Source: an uncultured Bacteroidales bacterium
GTDB lineage: Bacteria > Bacteroidota > Bacteroidia > Bacteroidales > UBA932
Direction: 5' to 3'
DNA length: 5,611 bases
NCBI GenBank assembly: GCA_934725285.1
Contig: CAKVBK010000104.1
Coordinates: forward strand, 1-5,611
Part shown: piece by piece, positions 1 to 5,611 of the stretch
Layout: every line of letters begins with the position of its first letter
Position numbering within the stretch: position 1 is the first letter of the stretch
The notes under the pieces: generated by a model
The model's database searches: none
Told to the model about the DNA's origin: nothing
Seen by the model: only the letters and a program-made list of their open reading frames with translations
Program-made: the position numbers and the translations under genes

Positions 1-136
1 GTCACTCAACAAGTATCGCGAGGTAAAGGTGGAGAAAGTGCGGTACGAGTCCAGCGACATACTTTTGGACAAATTGGATGATTACGAGAAGGAGATAGTC
101 TTGGCACTCAGGGAGTTTCGCGAAAAGTATCTGTAA
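1..136 (+). CDS. hsdM: Type I R-M modification subunit HsdM, C-terminal end (5' partial)
   Basis: The reading frame enters from the left edge (first full codon at 2) and gives 44 residues, starting SLNKYREVKVEKVRYESSDI and ending EFREKYL, then TAA at 134-136. This is the usual C-terminus of type I adenine methyltransferase subunits: a short 'sLnkYrevkvEkvrYe' stretch followed by a charged helix (roughly the last 25 residues) that in this family packs against the conserved helices of HsdS. HsdM transfers a methyl group from S-adenosylmethionine to adenine N6 at the sites chosen by HsdS. The catalytic NPPY-type motif and SAM site lie outside the window, so activity cannot be judged. The stop overlaps the hsdS start by one base (TAATG), a strong sign of operon organisation and translational coupling. 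The identity rests on this tail plus its position directly before hsdS and hsdR. Confidence 0.9.
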   Translation, partial: SLNKYREVKVEKVRYESSDILLDKLDDYEKEIVLALREFREKYL

Positions 137-1254
137 TGGCTAAGGTAAGTACGTGGCAGAATAAGCGCATTGGTGATGTCGCAAAGATTTCTTCGGGAAA
201 AGTTATTTCTTCGAAAGAAATAACTAATACTTATTCCCCAGGCTTATTTCCATGTTATGGAGGGAATGGACTAAGAGGTTATGTAAAGAATTACCTCTAT
301 GATGGTATTTACCCTATAATAGGAAGAGTGGGGGCGCTCTGTGGAAATGTTCATTTGGTCCGTGGCCGTTTTTATCCAACGGAACATGCACTTGTCTGTT
401 CAATCAAGACAGACGATAATCCTAGATTTATTGAGTATTTGCTCAAGTCTATGAATCTCAATCAATATGCGAAAGGTGTAGCCCAACCGGTATTATCTGC
501 GAGTACAGTAAGTGAACTTACTGCATATTTCCCTTCTGTTATAGAGCAGCAGCGCATCGTTGAAGAACTGGATCTGCTTTCCCGTGTCATAGAACTGAAG
601 AACGCCCAGCTCCACACATTGGAGGACCTATCAAGTGCCATCTTCCATGAAATGTTTGGTGATATACTATCTAATGAAAAAATGTGGGAGACATCAACGT
701 TCGGTAATGAATTTAAAATTTATAGTGGTGGCACACCAGACACTAAACAGCCAGCCTATTGGGAGAATGGGAATATCTCTTGGATTGGCTCTAATTTATG
801 CCAAAACCTTGTCCTTTATCACAATGATGGAAAATTCATTACAGAAGAAGGCCTGTCACATTCTTCCGCAAAGGTGTTTTCCGAGAACTTTGTTCTTGTG
901 GCTCTTGTAGGAGCGACTATTGGCAAGTCAGCATTGTTGCGTTTTAGAACAACGACCAATCAGAATGTGGCCGGAATTGATGTCCCTTCAAATGATAGCT
1001 ATACTTCTGAATTTGTTTATATGATGATGCGTGGCCTTTATCCTTTGTTTATGAATGTGAGCAATGGAAAATTCAAGATGGCGAATCTTTCTTTCGTCCG
1101 TTCACTTCCGATTATTAAACCGCCTTTGTCATTACAGGAGACATTTTCTGAACGCTTCTCTGTGATTCAACGGCAAAAATCGAATGTTGAGAAATCAATA
1201 GTAGTTGCGGAAAATCTGCTCGCCAGCCGTATGGACAAATACTTTAACGAATAA
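136..1254 (+). CDS. hsdS: Type I R-M specificity subunit HsdS (two target-recognition domains)
   Basis: This 372-residue protein has the normal length and layout of an HsdS, the DNA-reading subunit of type I R-M complexes. Target-recognition domain (TRD) 1 covers about residues 1-132 and includes the family-typical CYGGNGLRGY (40-49) and IGRVGALCGNVH (62-73). A central conserved helical region follows at about 133-176 (EQQRIVEELDLLSRVIELKN onward). TRD2 covers about 178-330 (YSGGTP 196-201, ISWIGS 214-219, VALVGATIGKSALL 255-268, KMANLSF 314-320). A second helical region at about 331-372 closes the pseudo-symmetric fold. Each TRD opens with a similar stretch (TWQNKRIGDVAKISSG at 6-21; MWETSTFGNEFKIYSGG at 183-199). 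Each TRD should read one half of a bipartite site, which the sequence alone does not reveal. The ATG at 136 overlaps the hsdM stop and fits the family N-terminus. No ribosome-binding site is evident. The TRDs are about 40% G+C by hand count (121/300 at 241-540; 119/300 at 661-960), against 48% in the central region. Confidence 0.95.
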   Translation: MAKVSTWQNKRIGDVAKISSGKVISSKEITNTYSPGLFPCYGGNGLRGYVKNYLYDGIYPIIGRVGALCGNVHLVRGRFYPTEHALVCSIKTDDNPRFIEYLLKSMNLNQYAKGVAQPVLSASTVSELTAYFPSVIEQQRIVEELDLLSRVIELKNAQLHTLEDLSSAIFHEMFGDILSNEKMWETSTFGNEFKIYSGGTPDTKQPAYWENGNISWIGSNLCQNLVLYHNDGKFITEEGLSHSSAKVFSENFVLVALVGATIGKSALLRFRTTTNQNVAGIDVPSNDSYTSEFVYMMMRGLYPLFMNVSNGKFKMANLSFVRSLPIIKPPLSLQETFSERFSVIQRQKSNVEKSIVVAENLLASRMDKYFNE

Positions 1255-1267
1255 CTTAACGAATGAC
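1244..1267 (+). repeat. 12-base tandem duplication at the hsdS/hsdR junction
   Basis: Two adjacent 12-base copies, TTAACGAATAAC (1244-1255) and TTAACGAATGAC (1256-1267), differ at one position. The first copy carries the last hsdS codons and the TAA stop. The second carries the ATG at 1263 that can start hsdR. With only the second copy present, hsdS would end AAC GAA TGA and share an ATGA overlap with hsdR. The duplication therefore seems to have turned a 4-base overlap into an 8-base gap. Confidence 0.85.
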
Positions 1268-4200
1268 GCCTATGACCAATTTCGATTATCTGCGTGACAT
1301 AGAGCCGCTTCACGACCTCTACACCTTCTGTGACGGTGCGGAGGTCTCGATGGAATCAGACCACGATGCCTGTGCTCTGAACTGTCGCCGAGGTCTCGAA
1401 TGGTTGGTCAAAGCGATATACACTCTCAAGAAGGCGGCCATCGGTGAGCGTGCGTCTCTCTACGAACTGATGACCGGTGCTCCTTTCGTTGAGTTTCTGG
1501 AAGATGACCGTCTGATGGCTGCTGCCCACTACATCCGAAAGGTCGGCAATGTGGCGGCCCACTCAGGCGGAGTGAAGAGTGGCGAAGCTTTTTTCTGTCT
1601 CCTTAACCTCTATAACCTTGTCGGAGGCGCGCTGCTGAAACTGCGTGTCATCTCGTCCATTGCCCCGTTTGACAAGAACAATATTCCCAAGAAAGCTGTC
1701 AGAGTCGCTTCGGATGACAACACTGTACCTTCACCGTCATATTCATTCGTCAAAAGTATTCCGGTGGAAGCCGCTCAGAGCAAGGCGCCCGCTCCGGTTG
1801 TCACTGACTATTCCGAATTCGAGACGCGCAGACTCTTCATTGATTTGATGCTGCGCGATGCCGGATGGGAACTTGCAGGCAAGAAGAATGTCCCGCTTCC
1901 GGGCAAGGCAGGCACAGAGATCGAGGTCCACGGGATGCCGGTGCAGGATGTCGGATTCGCGGACTATGTCCTTTACGATGACAGTGGTAAGCCGTTGGCT
2001 GTAATTGAGGCCAAGCGCACCAGCAAAGATCCGGTCGCCGGAAAGCATCAGGCGGAACTCTACGCTGACTGCCTGGAACGTCAGTATGGAGTGCGCCCTG
2101 TCATCTACTATTCCAATGGTTTTCAGACCTTTGTGATCGACGGTCTCGGCTATCCGCCCCGCAGGATTCTTGGCTTCCACAGCAAAGAGGATCTGTCTGT
2201 GATTCTTCGCGGCCGCGGACGTACCAATATCACCGACCAGAATGTCAATGAATATATCACTGACCGGGAGTATCAGAAACGTGCCATCCACAGCATCTGC
2301 GAGCACTTCAACAAGATGCACCGCCGTGGCCTGTTGGTGATGGCCACCGGTTCCGGAAAGACGCGCGTTGCCATCTCACTCTGCGATGTGCTCATCCGAA
2401 ATAAATGGGCAAAGAATATCCTTTTTCTGGCTGACCGCACCGCTCTCGTCTCGCAGGCTCAGAAGAATTTCGCCAAGCTGCTGCCGGACCAGACGACAAG
2501 CGTTCTCAACGACCCGAAGAATAGAGATAAGGAAGGCAGGCCGGATATGGATGCCCGCATCACTTTCAGCACCTACCAGACGATGATCGGATTTATAGAT
2601 GCCGACAAGAAAGACTTCTCTGTCGGTCGTTTCGATCTCATCATCATAGACGAGGCGCACCGTAGCGTGTTTGGCAAATACACCGCCATTCTGGATTACT
2701 TCGATGCCTTGATGGTCGGTCTCACGGCGACTCCGCGCGAGGATGTGGACCGCAGCACCTACGAGCTCTTCGGTCTGGACGGTGAGCCCAACTTTGCGTA
2801 TGAACTGTCTGAAGCCGTGAGTGACAGGTATCTGGTGAATTTTGTGGTGCTGAACCGCACCACAAAAAGGTTGAGGGAAGGCATCAAATACAAAGACCTC
2901 AAACCGGCCGAGAAGGAACAGTTGGAGGACATCTGGAAATATGAGGCGACCCGTTCCGAGGATGGTTCCGAACCCACTCCACGGGACATCCGCGGTTCAG
3001 AGATCACCAACTATATTTATAATCAGAACACCATTGACCGGGTCCTTGAAGACTTGATGACAACGGGTCTTACTGTCAATGGCGGTGACACTATAGGCAA
3101 GACCATCATCTTTGCCGGCAGTCACGAGCATGCGGTCAAGATTGTCGAACGCTTTCAGAATCAATATCCTGAATATGGCAGCGATTTCTGTGTGCTCATT
3201 GACAATCAGGTCTCCAAGGCGCAGGATCTGATTGACAGTTTTTCCGTGCGCGGAAAGATGCCGCAGATTGTGGTTTCCGTGGATATGATGGACACCGGCA
3301 TAGATGTGCCTGATCTCCTGAATCTGGTGTTCTTCAAGCAGGTCAAGTCCAAGATCAAGTTCTGGCAGATGATCGGCCGAGGCACCCGTAAATCCCCGGA
3401 TGTGAACGGCGAGGGCTTGGACAAGCAGTTCTTCAACATCTACGACTGGTGCGGCAACTTCGACTTTTTCGATCTTACTCCAGAAGGAGATCCGCAGACT
3501 CCTGCACTTTCGGTTACGCAGCGCCTTTTCGATCTCCGTGTGGATTTGGCGCTTGCGCTTCAAAACGCTCAATACCAGCAGGATTCCTTTGCCCGCAGCC
3601 TTCACAATGACATAAAGCAAAAGCTTCGCAGTCAGATCCTTGCATTGAATGACCAAAACATCACGGTCCGCAGTCATTGGGAAACTGTGGACAAGTTCCG
3701 CAAAGAAGCCGCATGGGCCTGTCTTTCAGAGATTGACGCTTTGGATCTGAAGGATCAGATCGCTCCGATAGTCATCCGCAGTGTGACGGACAACTCGGCG
3801 TTGAGGTTCGACATCCTTATCCTTAACATTCAACTCGCACGGATTCTGCCTGATCATCAGGCGGGTAAGAGTATGTCACATGTCACCGAAATAGCTCGTT
3901 CCCTTCAAGGAAAAGCGTCCATTCAACAGGTTAACAGCAAGATTGAAATCATCAATGAAGTGGCCAGACCTGATTTCTGGAAGGACGTGACGTTGGAGAA
4001 ACTGGAGAAGGTTCGCGTCGAGATGAGAGATCTGGTCCAGTTCATAAAGGATGACAGTAAGCGTACGTTCACTATCAATATACCCGATCTCATTGAGTAC
4101 AAGGATGCTCCGAGGCACACGCTTCCATCGCTCACATATAAAGAAAGAGTCATTGATTTCATTTCCCGGCACAGGACCCATCCTGTTCTTGAGAAAATCC

Positions 4201-4598
4201 GTAATATGCAGCAATTGACTCAGGATGATATCCTGTCTCTGGAGCGAATCTGTTGGAAAGAGTTGGGAACCAAGGAGGAATACCAAAACTATGTCAGACG
4301 TGGTGGCCTTGTCTGTGGCGACAGTGTGGCGGCTTTCGTGCGTTCCATTGTCGGAGTGGATCGTGAAAAGGCTTTGGAACTCTACTCCAAGTACCTCAAT
4401 GACAGCCCGCTCAATCCCGAGCAGGAAGAATATGTCAAGTGTGTTCTGGACTACGTCTGCTCCAATGGAGACATCCTCCCGGCCACACTTTACAAGGAAG
4501 AGCCTTTCTCAGACTGGGATCTCCAATCGTTCTTCAATGTCGAGACTCCAGCCTTTGTCAGTTACGTCCGCAAGCTTCACGACGTGATCGCCGTTTAG
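1263..4598 (+). CDS. hsdR: Type I R-M restriction subunit HsdR, EcoAI/EcoEI-like, with N-terminal DUF4145 domain
   Basis: This 1111-residue protein is the ATP-driven translocase and nuclease of the system. Domains in order: a DUF4145-like helical domain (about 5-130; ACALNCRRGLEWLVKAIY at 36-53, RKVGNVAAH at 92-100); a Pro/Ala/Ser-rich linker (about 131-182); a PD-(D/E)xK nuclease (about 183-295) with D234, E249-x-K251 and the QxxxY motif Q263/Y267; SF2 motor lobe 1 with Walker A ATGSGKT (361-367), DEAH (463-466) and TATP (488-491); lobe 2 with SVDMMDTGIDVP (672-683) and QMIGRGTR (702-709); and an EcoEI-type C-terminal domain (about 955-1092) expected to dock on the methyltransferase. The insert around 536-615, ending GGDTIGKTIIFAGS, is typical of the type IB branch. 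All expected catalytic residues are present. Translation may start at ATG 1263 or ATG 1272. The latter gives MTNFDYL, which matches the family's usual MSNF-like start better. Neither start has a clear Shine-Dalgarno sequence. G+C is about 55% by hand count at 2281-2580. Stop TAG is at 4596-4598. Confidence 0.96.
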   Translation: MTPMTNFDYLRDIEPLHDLYTFCDGAEVSMESDHDACALNCRRGLEWLVKAIYTLKKAAIGERASLYELMTGAPFVEFLEDDRLMAAAHYIRKVGNVAAHSGGVKSGEAFFCLLNLYNLVGGALLKLRVISSIAPFDKNNIPKKAVRVASDDNTVPSPSYSFVKSIPVEAAQSKAPAPVVTDYSEFETRRLFIDLMLRDAGWELAGKKNVPLPGKAGTEIEVHGMPVQDVGFADYVLYDDSGKPLAVIEAKRTSKDPVAGKHQAELYADCLERQYGVRPVIYYSNGFQTFVIDGLGYPPRRILGFHSKEDLSVILRGRGRTNITDQNVNEYITDREYQKRAIHSICEHFNKMHRRGLLVMATGSGKTRVAISLCDVLIRNKWAKNILFLADRTALVSQAQKNFAKLLPDQTTSVLNDPKNRDKEGRPDMDARITFSTYQTMIGFIDADKKDFSVGRFDLIIIDEAHRSVFGKYTAILDYFDALMVGLTATPREDVDRSTYELFGLDGEPNFAYELSEAVSDRYLVNFVVLNRTTKRLREGIKYKDLKPAEKEQLEDIWKYEATRSEDGSEPTPRDIRGSEITNYIYNQNTIDRVLEDLMTTGLTVNGGDTIGKTIIFAGSHEHAVKIVERFQNQYPEYGSDFCVLIDNQVSKAQDLIDSFSVRGKMPQIVVSVDMMDTGIDVPDLLNLVFFKQVKSKIKFWQMIGRGTRKSPDVNGEGLDKQFFNIYDWCGNFDFFDLTPEGDPQTPALSVTQRLFDLRVDLALALQNAQYQQDSFARSLHNDIKQKLRSQILALNDQNITVRSHWETVDKFRKEAAWACLSEIDALDLKDQIAPIVIRSVTDNSALRFDILILNIQLARILPDHQAGKSMSHVTEIARSLQGKASIQQVNSKIEIINEVARPDFWKDVTLEKLEKVRVEMRDLVQFIKDDSKRTFTINIPDLIEYKDAPRHTLPSLTYKERVIDFISRHRTHPVLEKIRNMQQLTQDDILSLERICWKELGTKEEYQNYVRRGGLVCGDSVAAFVRSIVGVDREKALELYSKYLNDSPLNPEQEEYVKCVLDYVCSNGDILPATLYKEEPFSDWDLQSFFNVETPAFVSYVRKLHDVIAV

Positions 4599-4779
4599 TT
4601 TTTTGGTGATTCTGCGCTTTCGGCTTGCGCCTGTTCCCTTCGGTAGCATTTTCAGCCTCTTTTGTTTCCCAAGAGTGCATCCCGCACTCTCAGGAAGCGC
4701 TTTCCCCACTTTTTGTCATCGAAAGGTGTAGCGGACCGTGGCATTATTGCGAAGTCCGTAAAATCCTTGAATGTACATC
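4599..4779. other. Non-coding stretch after hsdR, no gene recognised
   Basis: No open frame here resembles a known protein. The short - strand frames overlap one another and look fortuitous. A run of six T directly follows the hsdR stop (4599-4604), but no good stem precedes it. Visible structure is limited to GCGC/GCGC arms (4614-4617, 4627-4630), the 7-base hairpin at 4672-4690, and CGGAC/GTCCG arms (4732-4736, 4755-4759). It probably contains the hsdR 3' untranslated region. Confidence 0.6.
4672..4690 (+). terminator. Short perfect hairpin, possible transcript end for the hsd operon
   Basis: AGAGTGC (4672-4678) and GCACTCT (4684-4690) form a perfect 7-base-pair stem with a 5-base loop, about 74 bases past the hsdR stop. 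The next T run (4710-4715) is 20 bases beyond the stem, too far for a classical intrinsic terminator. This may instead be a stabilising or processing hairpin. The function is an inference. Confidence 0.3.
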
Positions 4780-4916
4780 GACGGGAGCAAAATAGAGGAA
4801 ATATGCACTTGTAGATGGCAAGCACATCTTGACGGGAGCAGGAATGTAGATATTTGCTCTTGTCGGGGGACAATAATATGGTGACAGGAGCGAAAAAGGG
4901 ATTTATTGCTCCTGTC
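4780..4916 (+). repeat. Three-copy array of 34-base hairpin units, period 51-52 bases
   Basis: Three related 34-base units lie at 4780-4813, 4831-4864 and 4883-4916, separated by dissimilar 17- and 18-base spacers. Each begins with GAC(G/A)GGAGC(A/G), has an A/T-rich 14-base middle containing a TAGAGG, TGTAGA or AAGGGA-like core, and ends with TGC(T/A)C(T/C)TGT(C/A). The start-to-start offset between left and right arms is exactly 24 bases in all three. The arms are inverted copies. Unit 3 pairs perfectly over 9 bases (GACAGGAGC with GCTCCTGTC). Unit 2 pairs over all 10 when two G-U pairs are allowed. Unit 1 pairs at 8 of 10. The spacers are short and the repeats degenerate, so this is not a CRISPR array. 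The spacing and paired arms suggest a tandemly duplicated hairpin, REP-like element or protein-binding array. No known family is recognised. Confidence 0.75.
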
Positions 4917-4928
4917 GATTCCATTTTT
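4883..4928 (+). terminator. Possible + strand terminator formed by the third array unit
   Basis: The perfect 9-base stem GACAGGAGC/GCTCCTGTC (4883-4891, 4908-4916) is followed after seven bases by a run of five T (4924-4928). Read from hsdR this resembles a weak intrinsic terminator with a long 16-base loop. The loop can pair partly (AAA with TTT). The distance to the T run and the loop length make termination uncertain. Confidence 0.35.
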
Positions 4929-4943
4929 GCCGATAACTGTATG

Positions 4944-4981
4944 CATAAAATCAAGAAAATTGCACGAAACTTCGTGCAATT
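4944..4981 (-). terminator. Intrinsic terminator of the pncB-like gene
   Basis: The arms AATTGCACGAA (4958-4968) and TTCGTGCAATT (4971-4981) are perfect 11-base inverse complements around a 2-base centre, so an RNA would form about 10 pairs with a 4-base loop. On the - strand the stem begins 42 bases after the pncB stop and is followed by a T-rich tail (TTCTTGATTTT). That is the layout of a rho-independent terminator for the leftward gene. On the + strand no T run follows closely, so it is less likely to stop rightward transcripts. Confidence 0.75.
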
Positions 4982-5023
4982 CTGATAGAATAACTATGAA
5001 AAAAGACAACAATGCCGGTGGGT

Positions 5024-5611
5024 TTAGTCGATGCTGAACGCTTCAATCTCTTTGTTGAGGGTGTCGAGGATCTCGAGTTTTGTGTTCAGGAGGTCATCGG
5101 AGATGTCAACCTTGTAGTAGTGCGGGTTGATCAGTCGTCGCTCGGACGGGCTGAAATGCGACAATGTGCTGTTGTAGAAGGCCTTTTTCTCTTGCAGTGT
5201 GTGGCTTTCAGCGCACCTTTCACCGTTCTTGATGACCTGATGCTGGAGGGGTCTCCAGGAATATTCACCGGACTGGAAGATCTTGTACTTGTAGCGGTCT
5301 TGCTCGTCGTAGATTGTGAAGGTCTCGCCGGTCTCGATCCTTTGTGAGAGGGTGTCTCCGCGCAGGCATGTCACATCGGCCTTGTAGATCTCGCCAAGGT
5401 CAGGATCTTTCTTCGTGATCCTGTAGGTGATCTGGAATCCGGGGTTGATCAGTTTGATTCTGTCCTCGGAGCGTTTCAGGACAGGGCGACCGTCGATCTG
5501 GACGAGTTTATAGACATTGCCGAAACATGGGGCTGCCTTGCTGGTGGCGATGGCATCACCGACTCCGTAGGAATCTATGCAGGCACCCTGACGCTCAAGG
5601 TCCGAGATGAG
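5024..5611 (-). CDS. pncB: Nicotinate phosphoribosyltransferase, C-terminal 195 residues (5' partial)
   Basis: Read leftward from the window edge, the frame is open for 195 codons to TAA (complement of 5024-5026). It starts LISDLERQGACIDSYGVGDA and contains ATSKAAPCFGNVYKLVQIDG, RPVLKRSEDRIKLINPGFQ and, near the end, RRLINPHYYKVDIS. These match the last third of the longer bacterial nicotinate phosphoribosyltransferases: the YGVGD phosphate-binding loop, the 'FGxVYKL' strand, the 'K.SE....TNPG' segment, and the terminal 'R.L.NP..Y.VDLS....' helix pair. The cytoplasmic enzyme couples nicotinate to phosphoribosyl pyrophosphate, with ATP hydrolysis, giving nicotinate mononucleotide for NAD salvage. 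The N-terminal catalytic half and the start lie outside the window. A GTG inside the frame (5372-5374) is not a start, because homology continues upstream of it. The gene converges on the R-M operon and has its own terminator, so it is a separate transcription unit, probably host core genome. Confidence 0.88.
   Translation of the reverse strand, partial: LISDLERQGACIDSYGVGDAIATSKAAPCFGNVYKLVQIDGRPVLKRSEDRIKLINPGFQITYRITKKDPDLGEIYKADVTCLRGDTLSQRIETGETFTIYDEQDRYKYKIFQSGEYSWRPLQHQVIKNGERCAESHTLQEKKAFYNSTLSHFSPSERRLINPHYYKVDISDDLLNTKLEILDTLNKEIEAFSID

Noticed and set aside
541..1254. Invertible or phase-variable hsdS through inverted repeats
   Set aside because: The central (541-660) and C-terminal (about 1126-1254) conserved regions are not near-identical at DNA level, and no second hsdS copy or recombinase gene lies in the window. 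Partner genes beyond the left edge cannot be excluded.
1743..3677. Long - strand frames (192 and 226 codons) inside hsdR
   Set aside because: They are antisense to the conserved nuclease and motor domains of HsdR. Their openness follows from the codon bias of the real gene.
4577..4604. Terminator at the hsdR stop: TCACG-A-CGTGA followed by six T
   Set aside because: A one-base centre leaves at most a four-pair stem, and 11 unpaired bases separate it from the T run. It is too weak for an intrinsic terminator.
4780..4916. CRISPR array
   Set aside because: Only three degenerate repeats, spacers of 17-18 bases (too short), and no cas gene in view. The internal inverted arms with a 14-base middle are also not CRISPR-like.
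4652..5012. Two ~100-codon - strand frames across the intergenic region
   Set aside because: They overlap each other in different frames, run through the hairpin array and the terminator, and show no recognisable domain.
5012..5347. 111-codon + strand frame opposite pncB
   Set aside because: It lies antisense to a frame with clear nicotinate phosphoribosyltransferase similarity and resembles no protein. It is a shadow of the real gene.

Overview
The window carries the end of a type I restriction-modification (R-M) operon on the + strand. A metabolic gene points towards it on the - strand, and a structured 425-base convergent intergenic region lies between the two. The protein sequences and the lack of Shine-Dalgarno-like sequences ahead of the starts suggest a gut-type Bacteroidota (Bacteroidales-like) genome. 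This is an inference from family resemblance; no marker gene is present to prove it.

Layout: (1) positions 1-136 encode the last 44 residues of the modification subunit HsdM. (2) 136-1254 encodes a complete two-domain specificity subunit HsdS, whose ATG overlaps the hsdM stop by one base. (3) 1263-4598 encodes a complete 1111-residue restriction subunit HsdR of the EcoAI/EcoEI-like (type IB) kind: DUF4145 N-terminal domain, PD-(D/E)xK nuclease, two-lobed SF2 translocase and an EcoEI-type C-terminal domain. (4) 4599-5023 has no convincing gene. It holds a three-copy array of hairpin-forming 34-base units with a 51-52 base period, a small upstream hairpin, and a perfect terminator hairpin for the opposing gene. 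(5) 5024-5611 (- strand) encodes the C-terminal 195 residues of a nicotinate phosphoribosyltransferase (pncB), which runs off the right edge.

The three hsd genes form one operon, in the order M-S-R, and make a DNA methyltransferase (M2S) and a restriction complex (R2M2S). HsdS sets the DNA target through its two target-recognition domains. HsdM methylates the host sites. HsdR translocates and cleaves DNA that lacks the mark. All conserved catalytic motifs of HsdR are present and both hsd frames are open, so the system looks intact as far as it can be seen.

The most unusual item is the 34-base repeat array at 4780-4916. Its arms differ in ways that keep base pairing in an RNA read from the + strand but not from the - strand. 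Second is a 12-base tandem duplication exactly at the hsdS stop/hsdR start junction. Third is a base-composition mosaic in hsdS, where both recognition domains are clearly AT-richer than the rest of the operon. I found no CRISPR array, insertion sequence, tRNA or rRNA.
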